From contig NZ_JBHULV010000011.1 of the NCBI RefSeq assembly GCF_042684645.1, positions 1 through 64,000 of the forward strand: a DNA stretch of 64,000 bases. Direction: 5' to 3'. Source of the stretch: Pseudopedobacter alpinus (GTDB taxonomy: Bacteria > Bacteroidota > Bacteroidia > Sphingobacteriales > Sphingobacteriaceae). The notes beneath the pieces are model-generated. The model saw only the letters and a list, made by a program, of their open reading frames with translations. It was not told where the DNA came from and made no database searches. The position numbers and the translations under genes are program-made. Shown here one piece after another: positions 46,167 through 55,159 of this stretch; position 1 is the stretch's first letter; each line of letters starts with the position of its first letter.

Positions 46167-47482
46167 TATTTTTGAAGTATCCAACTAGCCAAATCTTCTA
46201 TTAAAGGCTGGTCAACATTAATTGGTTTAAGGTATTGGTTATTATCCCCTTTTTCTGGCACAAAAGCAAACAAATGGTTAAGCATTGGGTAAAGTTTAGT
46301 ATCTACATTTTTTTTACCTTTTAAAGCCTCCTGCCATAATTTTAAATCGGTAGTACTTACTTGAAAATCATTGCCACCTTGTATTATTAACATTCTTTGT
46401 TTAAGTGTTTTTGCAATCACAACTTGGTCCATAGTGTTTAAATCTGCCCAATAAGAAACAGGTAAACCTAAATAAAGCGAATCTTGTTGAGGTGTTTTAG
46501 CATTTAACGTTTTAGTGAAATTTAAGTCTTTTATGGCTTTAGCAAAAGCTAAAGGTGCAGTTTTAGCGGTATCTTTTTGTAGCTTAAAAAAATAATTATT
46601 TTGCTCAATTGCCAAATCTTGCAGCTTTCTTGCTGGTGCAGCTGCTAAAATAAGTCCTTTAATTTCTGTTGGTTTTAAGCTAGCAATACGTGGTGCTAGC
46701 ATGCCTCCTAAACTATGCCCAAAAACGTAAATCTTTGTAGAGTCTATTTGTTGTACTGTTTTAGCGTAATCAATTACAGTAAGTGCATCATTTATAACTT
46801 CTTCTTTAACTGTAAAAGCACCAACAAACTCATTTGCAAAAAGCATGGTGCTTTTTACATACCTAATAGAAGCAATTCCTTTACTGGCTAAACCAACGGC
46901 TATGTCTTTAAAGGGTTTATTTGGACCAATGGTTTCGTCCATATCAGACGGGCCAGAGCCATGAACCAGAATTACTATTGGGCAGTTTAAACTATCTTTG
47001 GGCAAAGTAAGCATTGCTGGTAAATTATGCTTGCCAGTATTTATGGTAATTAATTTTTCTGTAAAAGAGTTTGGGTCGGCATAACTCGGATATTTATAAG
47101 TGCTCTCTGGGTTTTTTGGTAAAATAAAAAATCCTACAATTTTACTTTCTTTATTAAATGCAAATTGAAAAGGCTGAGTGTCATTTTTAAAACCACCTTC
47201 TAAAATCACCAATTGTAAATCGCCTTGGCTTTTATTTGTAGCACCATCAATACCTTCAAATTTCCCTAGTTTAGAAGTAATTTGCGTCCATAAAACTTTT
47301 AAATTTTCTGGCTTCACTTTTTCAGTCATTGACGCATCAAATAAACTGTAAGCTTTGTCGTAATTGCCAGAGTCTAACTGAATAAAAAATTCAGATGCTA
47401 AATTGATATTCTGTAATATATTTTGGGCTTTGCTATTAAAAGCAATAACACTTAAAATAATAATTAGAGTAATTTTTTTCAT
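46166..47482 (-). CDS. Secreted alpha/beta hydrolase with DUF3887-type N-terminal domain
   Basis: The 438-residue product has a Sec signal (LIIILSVIAFNSKAQ), a DUF3887-like domain (about 25-125; FDASMTEKVKPENLKVLWTQ) and an alpha/beta hydrolase domain. The oxyanion region is VILVHGSGPSDMDE, the nucleophile elbow is GHSLGGM (about residue 256), and a late His (MLNHLF) completes the triad. The fold is dienelactone-hydrolase-like; substrate unknown. It is coupled to the MBL hydrolase gene by a TAATG overlap and follows gldD by 9 bp. Confidence 0.85.
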   Translation of the reverse strand: MKKITLIIILSVIAFNSKAQNILQNINLASEFFIQLDSGNYDKAYSLFDASMTEKVKPENLKVLWTQITSKLGKFEGIDGATNKSQGDLQLVILEGGFKNDTQPFQFAFNKESKIVGFFILPKNPESTYKYPSYADPNSFTEKLITINTGKHNLPAMLTLPKDSLNCPIVILVHGSGPSDMDETIGPNKPFKDIAVGLASKGIASIRYVKSTMLFANEFVGAFTVKEEVINDALTVIDYAKTVQQIDSTKIYVFGHSLGGMLAPRIASLKPTEIKGLILAAAPARKLQDLAIEQNNYFFKLQKDTAKTAPLAFAKAIKDLNFTKTLNAKTPQQDSLYLGLPVSYWADLNTMDQVVIAKTLKQRMLIIQGGNDFQVSTTDLKLWQEALKGKKNVDTKLYPMLNHLFAFVPEKGDNNQYLKPINVDQPLIEDLASWILQK

Positions 47483-47491
47483 TTATTGGGA

Positions 47492-48079
47492 TTAATTTTT
47501 TTTCCATTTAAAGGTCTTAATCATTCTATCAATATCAGTTTTAATAAAATTGACTACGGGTTGTATAGAGTCTGGCTGCGGTTTTTCATTAAAATACAAT
47601 GCTGCTCTTAAAAAGTTATTATTGCTATCTGTTAAAAAAAACTGGGTAGATGATGCGGTGTTTCCATCTATTGTATAATAAACGCCATAAACTTGGTTTT
47701 CTTTTGTAGTGATCACTCCCTCATTAATACCAGTTGCTTTAACGGTGTGCTTAAAAGCTAATTTTCTAGAATCTTCAACCAGTTGGTTTAAATCTTTTAA
47801 ACCATTTATTGGGTAATAACTAATGTGTAAACGAGCATTAAATTGTGGGTAGGTTAAATTATACCAGTTTGGACGATAACCATCTGTACTATCTAAATAC
47901 ATATGAGCGTATTTTGGATATTCAAAACTGTAGTTAGGGTTTTTATTAAAAATTTGGTATTCTTTTTCAGGAAATTCTAACCTAAAATAACCCCTTGGTT
48001 TTGGCGCATAATCTGGTTTATTACTACAAGCGGCAGCACCTAAAAGTGTAATAAATAGCAGAAAAAATAGATATTTCAT
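47492..48079 (-). CDS. gldD: Gliding motility lipoprotein GldD
   Basis: The 195-residue lipoprotein (lipobox GAAACS) matches GldD: the YAPKPRGYFRLEFPEKEYQ start and SFEYPKYAHMYLD and YNLTYPQFNARLHISYYP segments are family hallmarks. GldD is required for gliding in Flavobacterium, and homologues are widespread in non-gliding Bacteroidota. No other gld gene lies in this window. It is first in a run with two hydrolase genes. Confidence 0.92.
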   Translation of the reverse strand: MKYLFFLLFITLLGAAACSNKPDYAPKPRGYFRLEFPEKEYQIFNKNPNYSFEYPKYAHMYLDSTDGYRPNWYNLTYPQFNARLHISYYPINGLKDLNQLVEDSRKLAFKHTVKATGINEGVITTKENQVYGVYYTIDGNTASSTQFFLTDSNNNFLRAALYFNEKPQPDSIQPVVNFIKTDIDRMIKTFKWKKN

Positions 48080-48216
48080 TAGGTTTTGAAGTTATAAATT
48101 TCTACTGATTTATTTTTGTAAAAAAAAGCTAAATATTTTGGGCATTTGCCTGCTTAGACTTGGTCGCTTTACTCGTTACCCCTCTTTGCTTCGGTTTCTT
48201 ATCCAACAGAAGGAGA

Positions 48217-48245
48217 CTAAAAAAACAGGCTTTGAAAAAAAGCCT
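48217..48245 (-). terminator. Terminator after aroE
   Basis: On the minus strand AGGCTTT (48239-48245) pairs with AAAGCCT (48227-48233), followed by G and seven T. It lies 90 bp past the aroE stop. Confidence 0.7.
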
Positions 48246-48334
48246 TAACCAGATAGCTATCCCCGATGCTAGTTCTAGCTATAATCAGATATCGTTTTAT
48301 TAGATTAATGCTTATAAGTGACTAATTAAACAAC

Positions 48335-49123
48335 CTAACTATTCCAAATCTCCCAAGATTTCTCTGCTTGCAGCTCTAACATTTGGTAACCATTTTTTAT
48401 TGCAGCGCCTTTTTCTTTTCCTTTTTTAAGAAAAAGCGTTTCTTCTGGGTTATACACTAAATCGTATAGTAAATGTTTATCTGTTAAAAATTGGTAAGGA
48501 ATGGCTGGAAATTCATTGGCATTTGGATAAGTACCAACAGGGCTGGTGTTTATGATGATTTGATATTCATTTAATATGCTTTCATTCAAATCAGCATAAC
48601 TAAACATATCAGCTTCTGGTTTTCTGCTCACAAATTTGAAAGCAATTTTTAGTTGTTCTAAAACATATTTTATTGCCTTGGCAGCACCACCATTACCTAA
48701 AATTAAAGCCTTTTTATGATGTTTTTTAAGGAAAGGTGCTAGTGATTTTTCAAAACCGTAAGCATCAGTATTATAACCCACTAATTTGAATTTGCTGGGT
48801 TTAAAAGTGCATAACTCACCAGAAAAAAGTGATTTAACAGTATCGCCATGTACAATTTTAATACAGTTTACAGCACCAATTTCTTTGGCTGCAGCATCAA
48901 CTTCATCTAAAAATTGCAATACTTCAATTTTGTGCGGAATAGTTACGTTTATCCCATAAAGTTCATTGTCGCTTGCAAGTAGTGTGGGAAAATCTTTAAT
49001 ATCTTCTAAAGGATAAAGCGAATATTTATAATTCTTAAGATTTGCTTTTTCAAATTTATCTGTAAAGTATTTCTCAGAGAAAGAATGCCCTAAAGGGAAT
49101 CCTATTAAGCCGTATTTTTTCAT
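48335..49123 (-). CDS. aroE: Shikimate dehydrogenase-like protein
   Basis: The 262-residue enzyme reduces 3-dehydroshikimate to shikimate in aromatic amino acid synthesis. The substrate lobe has GFPLGHSFSEKYF and NVTIPHKIEVL (catalytic Lys), followed by GYNTDAYGFEKSL, and the NADP lobe has LGNGGAAKAIKYVL. The insert between substrate residues (KIVHGDTVKSLFSGELCTFK) is longer than in E. coli AroE; its meaning is unclear. It follows the ComA-like gene by 35 bp, separated by a weak hairpin (49134-49156). Confidence 0.9.
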   Translation of the reverse strand: MKKYGLIGFPLGHSFSEKYFTDKFEKANLKNYKYSLYPLEDIKDFPTLLASDNELYGINVTIPHKIEVLQFLDEVDAAAKEIGAVNCIKIVHGDTVKSLFSGELCTFKPSKFKLVGYNTDAYGFEKSLAPFLKKHHKKALILGNGGAAKAIKYVLEQLKIAFKFVSRKPEADMFSYADLNESILNEYQIIINTSPVGTYPNANEFPAIPYQFLTDKHLLYDLVYNPEETLFLKKGKEKGAAIKNGYQMLELQAEKSWEIWNS

Positions 49124-49133
49124 TATACAAATA

Positions 49134-49156
49134 AGGAGAACCTAAAGCTCTCCTTT
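49134..49156 (-). terminator. Weak hairpin between ComA-like gene and aroE
   Basis: AAGGAGA and TCTCCTT form a 7-bp perfect stem with a 9-nt loop, followed on the minus strand by ATTTG. It may attenuate rather than stop transcription into aroE. Confidence 0.45.
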
Positions 49157-49158
49157 TT

Positions 49159-49926
49159 TTATTTAGTCTGATTCAAAAAGTGGTTAAAAGTATCTCCGCG
49201 TAAACCTAACCTTATGGTTTCTAACGGAATAACTTCTGCTGGAGCAATGTTTCCTAAATTTACATTTGAGCCAATTAATTCAATAAACCAAACTTGCTGT
49301 GCTTTTTGCGGAGCTTCCCAAATAATGGTTTCTTCAGGTATTTGCGTTAAAATCTCATCAACCAAACCTTGGCGTACCTCTCCAGAATCTCTGTAAATAC
49401 CAACGTTTCCACCCTCTCTTGCTTCTGCAATTACTTTCCAAGAACCCGCTTCAATTTCTGCTCTCATCAAGTTAATCCATTTATATGGCGCAAAAATTTT
49501 CTTTTCGTCTTTAGAACCTACTTCAGAAATTACAGTTACCTGAGTACTTAATTGTCTAATAAATTCGCATTTCTCGTCATGTGGAATTTCAATTGAACCA
49601 TCAGAAACTTCAGCAAATTTCATTTCATATTGGTCTAAAACTCTGCGGTAATCATCAAACTGATTTCTGATTACAAAAGCTTCAAATAAAGTACCTCCAA
49701 AGTAAACCGGAATGCCAGCATCTCTGTAAAGTTTTAGTTTTTCTTTAAGATTAGGGGTAACAAAAGAAGTTGTCCATCCTAATTTTACAATATCTGTATG
49801 TGTGCCGGCAACTTCTAAAAAATCTTCTACTTGCCTTAAACTTAATCCTTTATCCATCACCATGGTAAGTCCGTTTTGGCGTGGCTTAACCGTTCTGTCT
49901 GGAATATTATTTAACGTATAATTCAT
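49159..49926 (-). CDS. Phosphosulfolactate synthase (ComA family)
   Basis: From ATG 49926 (MNYTLNNIPDR) the product has 255 residues. It matches the ComA TIM barrel: MVMDKGLSLRQVEDFLE, DIVKLGWTTSFV, YFGGTLFEAF and the later EISEVGSKDE and AEAREGGNVGIY segments carry the expected acidic and Lys residues. ComA joins sulfite to phosphoenolpyruvate, giving phosphosulfolactate. In methanogens this begins coenzyme M synthesis; in Bacteroidota it may feed sulfonate or sulfonolipid metabolism. That role here is inference. The TTG start at 49938 is less likely. Confidence 0.85.
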   Translation of the reverse strand: MNYTLNNIPDRTVKPRQNGLTMVMDKGLSLRQVEDFLEVAGTHTDIVKLGWTTSFVTPNLKEKLKLYRDAGIPVYFGGTLFEAFVIRNQFDDYRRVLDQYEMKFAEVSDGSIEIPHDEKCEFIRQLSTQVTVISEVGSKDEKKIFAPYKWINLMRAEIEAGSWKVIAEAREGGNVGIYRDSGEVRQGLVDEILTQIPEETIIWEAPQKAQQVWFIELIGSNVNLGNIAPAEVIPLETIRLGLRGDTFNHFLNQTK

Positions 49927-50001
49927 ATTCGGTTGCAAAAATCCTAAAAAAAAATCAATTTATTGCAAATAGCTAATTTTTAAATAAAATGTTACAATAA
50001 A

Positions 50002-51405
50002 CTATTTGGTGTAACTATTTATAATATCAATAATTACTTTGTTGTTCTGTAGTTGTGGTAAATATTCAAATAAAAGATAGTGCTTTTCAATATCAGTATT
50101 TAATGCTATTTGTAATTGAGTTAGTGCTTCGTTATACTGTCCGTCCGCAAATAAGTAGGCTACAAAGCGGTAATATAAATCAGCCGAATCTGGATTGTTT
50201 TTAATGCCTTCTGCAATAATTTCTATACATTTTTTAAGGTTTTCCTGCTCAAAAACTATTGATGAATAGTCTAACCAAGCTTCAATATCTAAAGGGTTAA
50301 CTTCAACAACTTTCTCATAAGCTTCTTCAGATTCTGTTAAGTTTCCTAATTTATAATAAGCATCTGCAATGGCAAACCAATAATCTGGGTTTTCATTATC
50401 TAGGTTTAAGGCTTTTTTATAAAAATGTAAAGATTCAAAATATCGCTCCTCAAAGTCTAATGTCACTCCAATTCCATACCAAGCATCGGCCATTTTAGTA
50501 TCCATTTTAACAGCTTTTTTATAGAAAGAACGAGCTTCATCCATTTTCTCCAATTTTTCGTAACACTCGCCCATAGCGCAATAAGTGTCGGCATTAGGCG
50601 GTTCGTACTCAAAAGTTTGGCGGTAAACATCAATTGCTTCTTGGTAACGGTCTAATTGTACCAAAGCATTTCCCTTGTTAAAATAAGCCGACGAAAAGTT
50701 TTCTTTAATTAAGATGGCATAATCATAAGCATCAATAGATTTTTCAAATAAATTAAGTTTATGAAAAGCGTTTCCTAAGTTATACCAAGCGGCAAAAGAG
50801 TAAGGTTCGCTGTCAATATATTGTTGGTAAAATTGTATGCTTTCTTCTTGTTTATCTAAAACATCATAACAAAATGCCAACTCATAAAGTGCATCTTGGT
50901 TTTCCATGTTGTTTTCTAAACATAATTTTAAATAGCTTACTGCCGCGTCATAGTCGCCCATGTTTTGGTAAACAAAAGAAATTTGCATCAGCACTTCATC
51001 TTTCACTTCTGCCATTTCTAAAGCTTTTTTGAGATTATCAAGCGCATCTTCATGTTGCTCTAAACTTTCAAAAATATTGCCTTTAATCATGTAAATATCT
51101 GCTTCAGAAGGCTCTAATAATTCGGCTTTTTGTAAAGAACTAAATGCTTTATCTAATTCGTTGGTAAATACATGTAATTGCGCTTTTTTAATGTGGAAAA
51201 TTGCAGCATAAGGATGTTGCATTACTGCGTAGTCTATTACTTGCAATGCTTTTACAGGATCACCTTTATCCATGTAATAATCAATAATATTTTCAAAAGC
51301 TAAGGCATCAAAAAAATACTGATCGTGGTTACGAATCATCTCTTCATAACGTTCCACAGATAATTTGGGGTCTTCGGTAAATTCAAATTCGAAATCTTCT
51401 TCCAT
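50002..51405 (-). CDS. Tetratricopeptide repeat protein
   Basis: The 467-residue protein is made of about 12 TPR units in tandem (for example ALYELAFCYDVLDKQEESIQ, AAWYNLGNAFHKLNLFEKSI, DAWYGIGVTLDFEERYFESL). The N terminus is acidic (EEDFEFEFTEDPKL) with no signal peptide, so it is cytoplasmic and probably a protein-protein scaffold. It is a single gene with 285 bp of AT-rich DNA upstream. No enzymatic domain is fused. Confidence 0.9.
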   Translation of the reverse strand: MEEDFEFEFTEDPKLSVERYEEMIRNHDQYFFDALAFENIIDYYMDKGDPVKALQVIDYAVMQHPYAAIFHIKKAQLHVFTNELDKAFSSLQKAELLEPSEADIYMIKGNIFESLEQHEDALDNLKKALEMAEVKDEVLMQISFVYQNMGDYDAAVSYLKLCLENNMENQDALYELAFCYDVLDKQEESIQFYQQYIDSEPYSFAAWYNLGNAFHKLNLFEKSIDAYDYAILIKENFSSAYFNKGNALVQLDRYQEAIDVYRQTFEYEPPNADTYCAMGECYEKLEKMDEARSFYKKAVKMDTKMADAWYGIGVTLDFEERYFESLHFYKKALNLDNENPDYWFAIADAYYKLGNLTESEEAYEKVVEVNPLDIEAWLDYSSIVFEQENLKKCIEIIAEGIKNNPDSADLYYRFVAYLFADGQYNEALTQLQIALNTDIEKHYLLFEYLPQLQNNKVIIDIINSYTK

Positions 51406-51690
51406 ACGATGCCAATTTTAAATAGAACGTTTAAATGATAAAAAAAACTTTTACGTTTCTTTATATATCCTCAAATTATAATTATTATGTAAATGATGGA
51501 TATTTTTTTTATTAACAATTAGACAGCACAATAGTTAATGAACTGGAATTTAGCTAAATATGCTGTTAAATGTGGATAGCTTATTTTGTAAAATATGAGT
51601 TGTGTTGATGAGATACTTTATTAAACTAACTTTACAAAAATAACCTTTATTAAGGTGAAATTTATAAAATTGACAATAAATTAGATTGAT

Positions 51691-53235
51691 ATGATACAAG
51701 TAAATATTGCTGGGGTATTACATAACTTAGGAATTGACACGCTTAATGAAGCATCAAGTACAGGTTTAAAATGGAGTGGAAGCAGTGAATCATCTATTGT
51801 GGATATTCATTCGCCAGTAGATTCAAAATTAATTGCTAAGGTTAAATTTGCGACTGTTGATGAATATAAAAACGTTGTTGAAGAAGCTAAAACTGCTTTT
51901 AAAACATGGAAAAATATACCTGCGCCAAAACGGGGCGAAATTGTGCGACAACTAGGTGAAGAACTTAGAAAACATAAAGAAGATTTAGGAAAACTGGTTT
52001 CTTACGAAATGGGAAAAAGCTTGCAAGAAGGCTGGGGAGAAGTACAGGAGATGATTGATATTTGCGATTTTGCTGTCGGCTTATCTCGTCAGTTATACGG
52101 TTTAACTATGCATTCTGAAAGGCCTTTACACCGTATGTACGAACAATGGCATCCATTAGGTGTTGTTGGAATTATTTCAGCTTTTAATTTTCCGGTAGCG
52201 GTTTGGAGTTGGAATGCTGCTTTGGCATGGGTTTGTGGTAATGTTTGCGTTTGGAAACCTTCAGAAAAAACACCACTTACAGCTATAGCCTGCCAAAAAA
52301 TAATGGCAAAGGTTTTAAAGAATAATGATTTACCCGAAGGAATTTCTTGCTTAGTAATTGGCGATAGAAATATTGGTGAATTAATGAGTTATGACGTAAA
52401 TATTCCTTTAATTTCTGCAACAGGATCTACAAAAATGGGGAAAGCCGTTGGAGCAGCTGTTGGAGCAAGGTTAGGAAAACACATTTTAGAACTAGGCGGA
52501 AATAATGCCATTATTATTACCGAAAACGCTGATTTAGATATGACTTTGATAGGAGCAGTTTTTGGTGCCGTTGGTACTGCTGGGCAACGTTGTACTTCTA
52601 CCCGTAGGTTAATTATCCACGAAAGTGTTTACGAAACATTTAAGCAAAAGCTTGTGAAAGCTTATGGGCAATTAAAAATTGGTAATCCTTTAGATACCAA
52701 TAACCATGTTGGGCCATTAATTGATAAAGATGCTGTTAAAAATTATCTGAATTCGATTGAAAAGTGCAAAGCAGAGGGCGGGAAATTTGTAGTTGAAGGT
52801 GGCGTTTTAGATGGAGAGGGCTACCATTCTGGATGTTATGTAAAACCTTGTATTGCAGAAGTGAGTAATGAGATGAGAATAGTGCAACATGAAACCTTTG
52901 CCCCTATTTTGTATTTAATGAAATATAAAAATTTGGATGATGCAATTGCTATGCAAAACAATGTTCCACAAGGTTTATCCTCAGCAATTATGACCACTAA
53001 CATGCGGGAAGCTGAATTGTTTTTATCTGTTAACGGTTCCGATTGTGGAATTGCCAATGTTAATATTGGTACATCTGGCGCAGAAATTGGCGGTGCTTTT
53101 GGCGGAGAAAAAGAAACTGGCGGAGGTAGAGAATCGGGCTCTGATGCTTGGAAAGCGTATATGCGGAGACAGACGAATACTATCAATTATTCTACTGAGT
53201 TGCCTTTGGCACAAGGCATAAAGTTTGATTTATAG
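51691..53235 (+). CDS. ALDH7-family aldehyde dehydrogenase
   Basis: The 514-residue NAD-dependent enzyme has the ALDH core: ISAFNFPVAVWSWN, WKPSEKTPLTA, the Rossmann SATGSTKMGKAVG, general base in LELGGNNAIII, and the catalytic Cys in GTAGQRCTSTRR. The long N terminus and the GIANVNIGTSGAEIGGAFGG tail place it in ALDH7, whose members oxidise alpha-aminoadipate semialdehyde in lysine breakdown. It stands alone with its own terminator (53278-53310), so the pathway cannot be confirmed from context. Confidence 0.9.
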   Translation: MIQVNIAGVLHNLGIDTLNEASSTGLKWSGSSESSIVDIHSPVDSKLIAKVKFATVDEYKNVVEEAKTAFKTWKNIPAPKRGEIVRQLGEELRKHKEDLGKLVSYEMGKSLQEGWGEVQEMIDICDFAVGLSRQLYGLTMHSERPLHRMYEQWHPLGVVGIISAFNFPVAVWSWNAALAWVCGNVCVWKPSEKTPLTAIACQKIMAKVLKNNDLPEGISCLVIGDRNIGELMSYDVNIPLISATGSTKMGKAVGAAVGARLGKHILELGGNNAIIITENADLDMTLIGAVFGAVGTAGQRCTSTRRLIIHESVYETFKQKLVKAYGQLKIGNPLDTNNHVGPLIDKDAVKNYLNSIEKCKAEGGKFVVEGGVLDGEGYHSGCYVKPCIAEVSNEMRIVQHETFAPILYLMKYKNLDDAIAMQNNVPQGLSSAIMTTNMREAELFLSVNGSDCGIANVNIGTSGAEIGGAFGGEKETGGGRESGSDAWKAYMRRQTNTINYSTELPLAQGIKFDL

Positions 53236-53277
53236 TTTTAGAAAAGTAGGGGGTAAGAGGATTTAGAGTATAAGCTT

Positions 53278-53310
53278 AAGGATGGAGGTTGAAAACTTCA
53301 TCCTTTTTTT
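53278..53310 (+). terminator. Terminator after ALDH gene
   Basis: AAGGATG (53278-53284) pairs with CATCCTT (53299-53305), with an inner GTT/AAC pairing, followed by a T-run. Confidence 0.8.
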
Positions 53311-53606
53311 ATGAAAACTTCCCTTAAAATTGTTCATCCGACAGCTTACAAAAACGTTTGGATAACCGTATATTATTTAGTCAGATTAGAAGAAACTTTA
53401 AGATTATTTTTAGTTTTTTGAATATTCTATTCTTTAGCTAAGCACTCATTCTTCTGCTTGCGCATATAACCATCTACACTTTAAAAAATCATCCTTTTCT
53501 TTAAACCATTAGCTTTAAAACCCATTGTACAATTATAGCCTCTATTAAAAAATCAATTGGAAGCATAAATCTAAATAGGATGAACAGGGTATAATTTCTT
53601 CATTAA

Positions 53607-53655
53607 AATACCCACTATTAGGTATTTATCGTTTTAGTTAAACAGTGTAGCTTTG
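53607..53655 (+). promoter_or_regulatory. Shared dyad-promoter, copy 1
   Basis: AATACCC-ACTATT-AGGTATT (53607-53626) is a 7-6-7 inverted repeat with one mismatch. After exactly 21 nt comes TAGCTTTG (53648-53655), a match to TAnnTTTG, 35 bp before the PPC lipoprotein start. The right arm sits where a -33 box would be. The same arrangement recurs at 56774 and 58327. Read as 7-2-7 (TACCCAC-TA-TTAGGTA) it resembles a NarL-type site. Confidence 0.7.
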
Positions 53656-53690
53656 AGAAGTTCTTACTTTAAAAAATTAAAATTATTGTA

Positions 53691-54515
53691 ATGAAAAATC
53701 AATTTAAAGTTTATTTATTTCTTACTCTTTTATCATTATCGCATATATCTTGTGAAAAAATTAAAGAGATTGATAAAGATATTGATTTCGCAGTGGAAGA
53801 TTTATTAGGTGTTAAAATCTTAACAGAGGAATTGGATAAAAGTTCAACAAACTATAATGGTGTTAAAGATTTTGTTCTTAATAATAAACTTTTATCAACT
53901 TCTGAATCAAAGATTCAAATTGTTCCTGTAAATTCTTATTCATTTAATCTAATTAGAGCTAATGTAGTAAATTCCATGATTACAAATACAACAAAGACTT
54001 TTACTGGCACAATCTCAAAATCTTTATTTGGAAATAGTTCTAATACAATTAAAATAGAAATATTGAACAATAATCCTAGAATATATGTAAATAATGCTTT
54101 AGCTACCACACCCACGCAGGGCGGTGGCTCTGGAGGGACAACCAACCCAGGAACAAATGTTACTGCACTAGTTAATACCATTCTTGAAGGAAATGTTTAT
54201 GAAACAAAAACAATTTCTTTTAACGTACCAGCAGGTACTAAAAGCATGACTGTAAAAACAAGCGAAAGCGGTGGTGCTTACTACAATACAGCAGACTTGT
54301 TTGTTAAAAAAGGCTCCGCACCACTAGTTGTGGGGCCAAAACCTCCGACAAACCTACCTAAATATAGCTGGACTGCTGATTGTTACAGTATTAAGCCTAA
54401 TAGAGAACAAGAAGCATGCACTTTCAATAACCCAAGTGCTGGCACATGGTACGCATCGCTTTATGGATTCAATCTATATTTTAATTCTAATGTTACGGTA
54501 ACAATTACAAATTAA
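53691..54515 (+). CDS. Lipoprotein with C-terminal PPC domain
   Basis: The 274-residue product has a lipobox (SLSHISC, Cys21) and an unrecognised N-terminal part (about 22-140). A Gly/Thr-rich linker (about 143-155) leads to a PPC (pre-peptidase C-terminal) beta-sandwich: NVPAGTKSMTVKTSESGGAY, ADLFVKKGSAP, EACTFNNPSAGTWYASLYGF. PPC domains normally follow secreted proteases; none is present here. It is the first gene of a unit that continues into the 154-residue gene 41 bp later, driven by dyad-promoter 1. Function unknown; probably surface or periplasmic binding. Confidence 0.8.
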   Translation: MKNQFKVYLFLTLLSLSHISCEKIKEIDKDIDFAVEDLLGVKILTEELDKSSTNYNGVKDFVLNNKLLSTSESKIQIVPVNSYSFNLIRANVVNSMITNTTKTFTGTISKSLFGNSSNTIKIEILNNNPRIYVNNALATTPTQGGGSGGTTNPGTNVTALVNTILEGNVYETKTISFNVPAGTKSMTVKTSESGGAYYNTADLFVKKGSAPLVVGPKPPTNLPKYSWTADCYSIKPNREQEACTFNNPSAGTWYASLYGFNLYFNSNVTVTITN

Positions 54516-54556
54516 CTCTATTATATTTTAAAACAGTGGAAAATAACTCAATAAAA

Positions 54557-55021
54557 ATGAAAAATAAATATTCTACAATCTTATTAGCGATTTTTTCTAT
54601 CGGAATATCGCTTAGCTTCGTTCCAAAAAGCAAGAAAGCAAGTCCGTTATTAATGGTTGGCATAGCTTATAAAGGAAAAAAGTGTGATAATGTAACGTTT
54701 AGTGAAGGGGTTGGCTATAAATTTATCAACTCTTGCTATGGCGGAAACTATACAGAAATACAAGATGGAATTGAATCTACGTTAAATACTTGGTATGGTG
54801 TGGATAGAAGCAATATGTCATTCAGTTCTTCCAGTAAATCTAATGGGGTAATTATTAGTTATTTCAAAAAAGTTAGTGGATATGCATGTTCACTAAAAAA
54901 ATATGCTGTAGGATATGGAAATAATTATTCGGAAGCTTTAGAAAATGCAATTAAAAGTAAAGAAAATACTGATAGGGAATCCTCATATAAAATAGAAACA
55001 TCTTTTTCTTGTAGCAATTAA
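54557..55021 (+). CDS. Small exported protein, copy 1 of a duplicated gene
   Basis: The start is set at ATG 54557 by comparison with the copy at 61094; an upstream GTG at 54536 has no counterpart there. The 154-residue product has a Sec signal (STILLAIFSIGISLSF) and a mature part with four Cys (KKCDN, INSCYGG, YACSL, FSCSN), probably two disulphides. It differs from the copy at 61094 at only 7 positions. No family is recognised. Identity continues a short way into both flanks, so the whole gene with about 10 bp upstream and 20 bp downstream was duplicated. Confidence 0.75.
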   Translation: MKNKYSTILLAIFSIGISLSFVPKSKKASPLLMVGIAYKGKKCDNVTFSEGVGYKFINSCYGGNYTEIQDGIESTLNTWYGVDRSNMSFSSSSKSNGVIISYFKKVSGYACSLKKYAVGYGNNYSEALENAIKSKENTDRESSYKIETSFSCSN

Positions 55022-55159
55022 AAAATGCAGTTTTCAATCTTAATTTGATATGTAAGCAAAAGGAATCTTTACCCGCGTTACACTTCCCACAAACTGATAC
55101 TTTATTCTAAAGATTAATATCTTATTAACCAAATCCTGGATAAGAGAACCTAGTTTTAG

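Larger units (their letters stand above)
53236..53690. other. Intergenic region at the left edge of the accessory cluster
   Basis: No gene is visible. It holds the ALDH terminator and, at 53607-53655, the first shared dyad-promoter. Confidence 0.7.

Noticed and set aside
48080..48334. GATAGCTATCCCCGATGCTAG-type sequence after aroE as a mobile element
   Set aside because: Only fragments of inverted sequence are visible besides the terminator; the ends could not be defined.
54536..54556. Upstream GTG start of the first 154-residue gene
   Set aside because: The duplicate at 61094 starts at the internal ATG, and the signal peptide begins there.
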